A stretch of 64,000 bases of DNA from Lathyrus oleraceus (lineage: Eukaryota > Streptophyta > Magnoliopsida > Fabales > Fabaceae), in the NCBI RefSeq assembly GCF_024323335.1, contig NC_066583.1:12428665-12492664 (forward strand). The letters are read 5' to 3'. Of this stretch, positions 59,347 through 64,000 are shown piece after piece. Each line of letters opens with the position of its first letter. Position 1 is the first letter of the stretch. Below the pieces are notes generated by a model, which saw only the letters and a program-made list of their open reading frames with translations, had not been told where the DNA came from and did not search any database. A program made the translations under genes and the position numbers.

Positions 59347-62300
59347 CATAATCATAACAGAATTTGGGGGTTAATCATTTTTCACATTTTTAGATCTAAA
59401 TTTCTCTCTCACTTCAAATTTTTCTCTCATTCATAATTCCATTTTCTTCCAAATAGCATGGCATTTTAACTTCAGATTCTTGTTCCTGAGCTTGGATTTA
59501 GTAGAGATCAAGGTTTGTTGTGCTGAATTCGTGGAAGAAAAGTGCAGTTCATGTTCATGAAGATGCAAATGGAGTTTCTGTTTTGAGCTAGATCTAGAGC
59601 CATTCAAGCTTCCATTGATTCATCAAACTTCATTTCAAGTATTGTGGAGTAGATTGGAACACTTCCAGGCTGCAGATCGTGTGAATTCAAAGGCTCTGCA
59701 CTTCAAGAGGTCTCAATTCGAATCTCTTATTTTTAAAATCCATTGCTATGTTGTTGTAGATCTTGTTTTCCTGATGAATCTGAGTTTTGAATCGTGCGAT
59801 TTGGTGACCTATGGACTGAGTTATGGTAGATTAAAGTTTCATGCATGAATCTTATTTTGTTCGATTTGATCTTAATACTTGAAATTATGCTTAGCTTTTC
59901 ACTGATTCATGATCTCCTTTGAAAGATCTACGCGTTGATGTGCTTATTTTGTGTTTCTGAGAAATTTGTTCTTGAGCACGATGAACATGATGAAGATGAT
60001 AGGGTTTGCGTGTCCAGAACTCATTTTGATCTTTCCCAGCGCATTTCTGCATGTTTGCATGTGTTTTTGGAATAGCTTGCATGTACTGGTCCAGTTGTCG
60101 CTTGCATGGCATAATGATTGGATAACATTGCTTCGCTTGGCCACGTAGGATTAATGAAGCGCTGCGTTTTGCAGCTAGCGCGCTTCATTTCAAAATTCTC
60201 CTCCCTTCGATTCCCGGCTACCACATGTTTTCAGTGCATTTCATTTTATTTCATTTTCCACATGTTCATACTATGCTTTTCATGTTTTTTTATTTTTTCT
60301 TTCACTTCATAAATTCATATCTGATTGATTAATCATCCAAAAAATATGGGAATTTTTGCTTTGTTTTCCTTATTGTGTCTAGTATTTTTTGATTATTTTT
60401 CCAGAAATTGTGTTTGGATGGAAATTAATTGGTGCTAGGCTTTGTTTATGCATGTCTATTTTGAACCTTGCTTGCCATATGCTTTGTGAAATGATGAGTT
60501 TTAATCCAATGCCTATGAAATTTGGTATGCTTAAACTAGACATCTTGCTGGACATTTTGATGTTGAGTTTGCAATTTTATCATGTGCCATTGCTGAGATA
60601 TGATCATGTGAATGTAGGTGTGACAATGTGTGTCACACCTTTGCTTGCTCAACTTGTTGATTTTCTATGCCATGCCAAATAAATGCCAAATGAGGAGATT
60701 TTTTGCATGATGTTTCTTCTGGATGTTAGGATTGATCATGAATATTTGTGGAATTTTTGGATGCATTTCTGATTTGTTTGAGATTTTTCTTGCTGGTTGA
60801 CCATTTGTGGACTTTTGGATAGTCATGAACTTAGATGATTTGTGAAATCCTTGATGTTTATCCTATGAACTTGAAATTTGGTACATGGATTCTAGACACT
60901 TTGAAATTTATTATGGATTTGGTTTGAGACATTTATCATGTTTGAGTTCTGTTTTAGGCTTGTGTGAAGTTGATGTAGCATTTTTTGCCTTATTTGAGCT
61001 TCTTTGTGCTTGCCTTGACTTGATGAATTTGATTGCCATGCCTAATGTTGCTCAAATGCCTTGATTTTTGGTGTGTTAATCATGTAATGTGTTCTGTTTA
61101 GCCATGATTTTTCTTGAGATTAATTGAACTATTTTGGAATTAATGTGCATTTGTTCATTCTGTTGCTTCAATGTGCTTCCAATTTGCATGCCTTGCCTTA
61201 TTTGATTTGTGAAATGAATTTGGTTGATGCTATTGACATGAGACCACTTGGATATTGTTCTTAATTTCTTGAGCTTTATTCTTGTCAATTTTCATGTTCT
61301 GTGTTGAATTATTTCTCCCTCTTTGACCCTAGGCCTTGTCCTAGTGGTTTGTGCTCATGTTTTAGCTTTGTTTTCAGGATAAGAAGCATATGGCCATGAG
61401 GGAATTGATTCACATTGCTTGAGTTGGATTATTTGGTTGATGTTGACTAACCTTGACTTGTTTTGTAGGCGGCTTTTAGCTCATTTGAGCCGAGCTTGTG
61501 CCTTGCACCTTGTTGCATTGCTTGTTTGACTGTGTATTGTCTGTTGACTGTTGGACTGTCTGTTTGACTTTTAGAGTTGTATACTGACTGAGTTAGATTG
61601 TTTTCAGGTACATTAGTTGCTTAAGTTCATTGTGAACTTGCTTTTGCTTTGCTTGATAGCTTGAGCATTGAGGTAGAATTTCTGTTCTTCATGTAGTCTG
61701 GAAGACCTGGCCTGTTACTTGGTCAGGCACCTGTCTGAAGTCCTCCTTAAGAGGCAATGTCTTTGTGTGTTTATTTTTGTGCTAAGCAGGAAAAGTCCTT
61801 TGATAAGGCAATTGGCAGACACAAGAGATATGTAATCCATCTCCTGCTAGTCAGTGTGTCATCCCTTTGCTCACACACCTTGTGTTGATGCATTGTGGAT
61901 ATTAACCCAAGATCCATGTTGTGTCAGTCATGTGGATAGAAGAGTTCCAACTTTCTGAACTCCCACACCTTCATTTGTCTGAAGCTCTCCCTGGCCAGGG
62001 ATAAGAGCTGTGAGGCACACCCCTCACTTCCTATTTCATCTGCTTCACCCTAACTCTCAATGTTAGGGTTAAGAGCTAACTTCACCCTGATACAGTGGCT
62101 TGTTTGTCGAGGTTGACATGACCCCTTGACTAAAGCCTAACCCTGTGTGAGCCCACTTTGTTTGTATATAGTGTGTGATATTTGTGTATGTTTGCTTTGC
62201 TTGTGCTGTTTAAGATAGCTTGCTCCCTGTGCAAGTTAGATAGAAACTTCAACCTAGGACCATGGTGAATTTACATGATAACTATTAGGCTCGAGTTAGT

Positions 62301-62360
62301 CTCCCTTCTAGTTTGTCATTCCCCAGTCTCTGGTTAGGTTAGAAGTTCTTTCTCTGCGTA

Positions 62361-62880
62361 GGGGAACTACGTCACCCTGATCCTCATACCAGATGAGGTA
62401 CGTAGGCAGGAGATGAGCAGATCTCTCCGGGCGCCCTTTTTCTTTTGCAACCCCTTTGTGTTGTGTTGGAGTCTGACGTAAGTCCAACGATTGGCAGTCG
62501 GTTTCCTGCGTTTGTGTTTTGTTTGGCGTGCGTTAGCCGAGCTACGAGTGCTCTGATTCTTCTCCGGTCAGAGAAGATACGTATGCATAGGATGCGACAT
62601 CCTAGCGAGCACGTTTCCCCCTGTTCCGAACTACGTCGACTCTGATGTTTGTGCTTGACAGACTACGTAGGCCCAGGATGCGATATCCTGCCGAGTCCTG
62701 TTTCTTCTGTTTTCTGTGTCTCTTTCAGCCTATGTGTGATGTTTGAGCAGCGTTTAGCAACCTTTATCCTTCCTTTTGTGCGTAGATCCCGTCGAGTACG
62801 ACAGATGCGTAGGGGTGCTAATACCTTCCCTTCGCATAACCGACTCCCGATCCCATCTCTCTTTGGTCGCGAGACCATGT
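62361..62880 (+). other. Structured-RNA modules A, B and C near end of Ogre LTR
   Basis: Module A (62,361-62,430): CTACGT...ACGTAG, inner CCTCAT/ATGAGG. Module B (62,535-62,611): inner CTTCTC/GAGAAG-type stem, then AGGAT-GCGAC-ATCCT. Module C (62,625-62,697): CTACGT...ACGTAG with inner GTTTGT/ACAGAC-type pairing, then CAGGAT-GCGAT-ATCCTG. The CGTCG-AGTA-CGACA stem (62,790) and GGTC-GCGA-GACC hairpin (62,866) follow. Three modules in one LTR make this the clearest copy. Confidence 0.6.
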
Positions 62881-62993
62881 CTTTTCCAGGTTTACTTCGA
62901 GCGTTTCCTTTTCCTCTTTTGGGATAAATAATGCACGGTGGCGGCTCTGTTGTTTCGTTTTCCCGCCGGTTTTTCGCGTAATGCGACAGTCTT

Positions 62994-63343
62994 ATAGGTG
63001 GTAAACCATGATTATGGACCCCACATTTTACATCAATCTTCCAACCAGACCCATCTTTCGCCGGAGTCGACCTGATTTTAAATGGGCATCCACATTTTTT
63101 GGACGTACTTTAGGTTCCACTATCAGTATCCTTGTGTTTCCCACCTTTATCACAACCAAATATTAATTTGTTACTTCTCCCTTTCTTGCTTATTTCAGTA
63201 TCTGAACGAGTGATAATAACAGTTACTCTATTATCGATTCCAACCTCTTTAATCCATCTGATCACCTCTTCTCGTGTACAAAATCTTTGAGTGGTTAAAA
63301 ATGCATCAGAAGTATCTACACATATTTGGGGAAGAATTTTCAT
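62994..63343 (-). pseudogene. MULE transposase N-terminal zinc-finger region
   Basis: On the minus strand the frame opens after a likely splice acceptor (TTATGCAG, 63,344-63,351) as MKILPQICVDTSDAF. It continues CTREEVIRWIKEVG and NKLIFGCDKGG, meets a TAA at 63,110, and continues in frame as KKCGCPFKIRSTPAKDGSGW and VKCGVHNHG. This is the FAR1/GCM-like Cys2-His2 DNA-binding region of MULE transposases. A sharp break after VHNHG leads in another frame to TTYKT at 62,994. About 100 or more residues that normally separate the finger from the catalytic core are missing. Confidence 0.8.
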
Positions 63344-63785
63344 ACCTGCATAATAAAAAAAGTATAAAAAAAGTCAAAAAATAATAATTTAAAAATGCAA
63401 ACCGGAAGCCTTCAAGGAAGAGTTCTGGATCACAGAAATAAAACACCAAAAAGACTTCCGGTGTATGTTACTTTGTTAACCGAAATACATATGATAAGTG
63501 TTCTGGAACATTCTTTTTTCAAAAATTGAACCGGAACTCTTCAAGTAACTCTTTCGGTATACATTTTGCAGTATTCCAAATGTCTTTCACGAAGTCTTCC
63601 AGTTTGAAAAAAAAACATATCGGAAGTCTTTTCCAATGAGTTTCGGTACGAGGGTGGATAATGAAATTTTTAGAAGTCTAAATTGAATGGTTAAAAGTGA
63701 AATGATAAATTGGTTAAAAACAAATAAACGTAAAATTGATATTTTAAAAAAAATGTAGGGGTATTGGTATAAGTGCAGGGGTATG
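63344..63785. repeat. Upstream region of MULE transposase with CCGGAA-type degenerate repeats
   Basis: ACCGGAAGCC, ACTTCCGGTG, ACCGGAACTC, TCGGAAGTCT and related words recur in both orientations every 60-120 bp (63,398-63,650). This could be subterminal repeats of the transposon or untranslated leader. I see no gene. Confidence 0.4.
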
Positions 63786-64000
63786 AAGTAAAATTTCCCG
63801 TCCACAATGAGTGATCCATTTGAAATAAAAGAGTGTCCCAAAATAAATGATCAATTTCAATTTCCAATACATTTTTTCCAATTCCACCTTTTAATTAATA
63901 TCACTTTCATCATTCCCAATATTTGACAAGGGCACTTTAGTAAAAATATCATTCTCTCTCTTCTATTTATTCCTTTTTCTTAATTTGTGTGAAATGGTCA
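63786..64000. repeat. MITE-like sequence, cut by the window edge
   Basis: The words GAGTGATCCATTTGAAATAA and GTCCCAAAATAAATGATC, followed by an AT-rich core and a GAAATGGTCA start of a possible reverse arm, resemble common plant MITEs. Those read (T)GTCCCAAAATAA.TGATCCATTT from both ends. The second end lies outside the window. Confidence 0.35.

Larger units (their letters stand above)
58325..62988 (+). repeat. Ogre solo LTR (plus strand), 4664 bp
   Basis: It starts TGTAGAACCTCAAATTTGCA and ends GCGTAATGCGACA, with a perfect GTCTT duplication (58,320-58,324 and 62,989-62,993). It sits in the transposase coding sequence at a TYKT-type motif. It holds a copy-specific 51-bp array in U3, a TATA-like site at 59,338 and all three structured modules. 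No coding frame is supported. Confidence 0.94.
54809..63343. mobile_element. Decayed MULE-like DNA transposon with convergent PMD and transposase-OTU genes
   Basis: A plus-strand plant-mobile-domain gene (54,809-56,255) faces a minus-strand Mutator-type transposase gene (63,343 to about 56,330), with only about 75 bp between their ends. The transposase gene is split by an Ogre solo LTR. I could not find terminal inverted repeats or a 9-bp duplication, so the element boundaries are open. The left one may be cut by the Tat element and the right one may lie past 63.3 kb. Confidence 0.6.

Overview
The window is a heavily nested stack of plant transposable elements; I see no intact cellular gene, rRNA, tRNA or CRISPR array. 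Six copies of a ~5 kb LTR family carry a tRNA-Arg-type primer-binding site and a Tat-lineage gag. These features identify giant Ogre-type Ty3/gypsy elements, which points to a large-genome legume of the tribe Fabeae (pea, vetch, lentil or grass-pea type). The species itself is inference.

Layers, oldest first. (1) The right end (about 54.8-63.3 kb) holds a decayed MULE-like DNA transposon. It has a plus-strand plant-mobile-domain gene and a convergent minus-strand transposase gene with an OTU-like domain. (2) A Tat-lineage Ty3/gypsy element on the minus strand lies next to or in it, with LTR and gag-protease at 50.0-54.6 kb. Its coding sequence continues in frame at 16,425-16,382 and again at 11,293-8,627 (RT, RNase H, archaeal-type RNase H, integrase). 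(3) It was split by three Ogre insertions: a full-length minus-strand Ogre (16,426-50,004, duplication CAATC), a plus-strand solo LTR (11,294-16,376, duplication CCTTT), and a plus-strand Ogre LTR ending at 8,626. (4) The last of these was hit by a minus-strand Ogre whose 5' LTR is 524-8,192 and whose interior runs off the left edge. The full-length Ogre was hit in its 5' LTR by another Ogre, now a solo LTR (41,212-46,200, duplication ACTAT). It was also hit in its 3' untranslated region by a chromovirus-type Ty3/gypsy element (24,874-33,381) with one intact 1465-residue gag-pol frame. The MULE transposase carries a further plus-strand Ogre solo LTR (58,325-62,988, duplication GTCTT).

The chromovirus copy has two 1985 bp LTRs that look identical. 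It is followed by a second, truncated interior in the same orientation, giving an LTR-interior-LTR-interior array with a constant 6,523 bp offset. The full-length Ogre has a long intact gag, but its polymerase and integrase are reduced to fragments.

The most unusual signal is in the Ogre LTRs. Up to three tandem ~70-nt modules, each predicted to fold as a closed stem-loop followed by a second hairpin, recur in every copy with compensatory stem changes. A GCGA-tetraloop hairpin follows just before the LTR end. I do not recognise this as a named RNA family.
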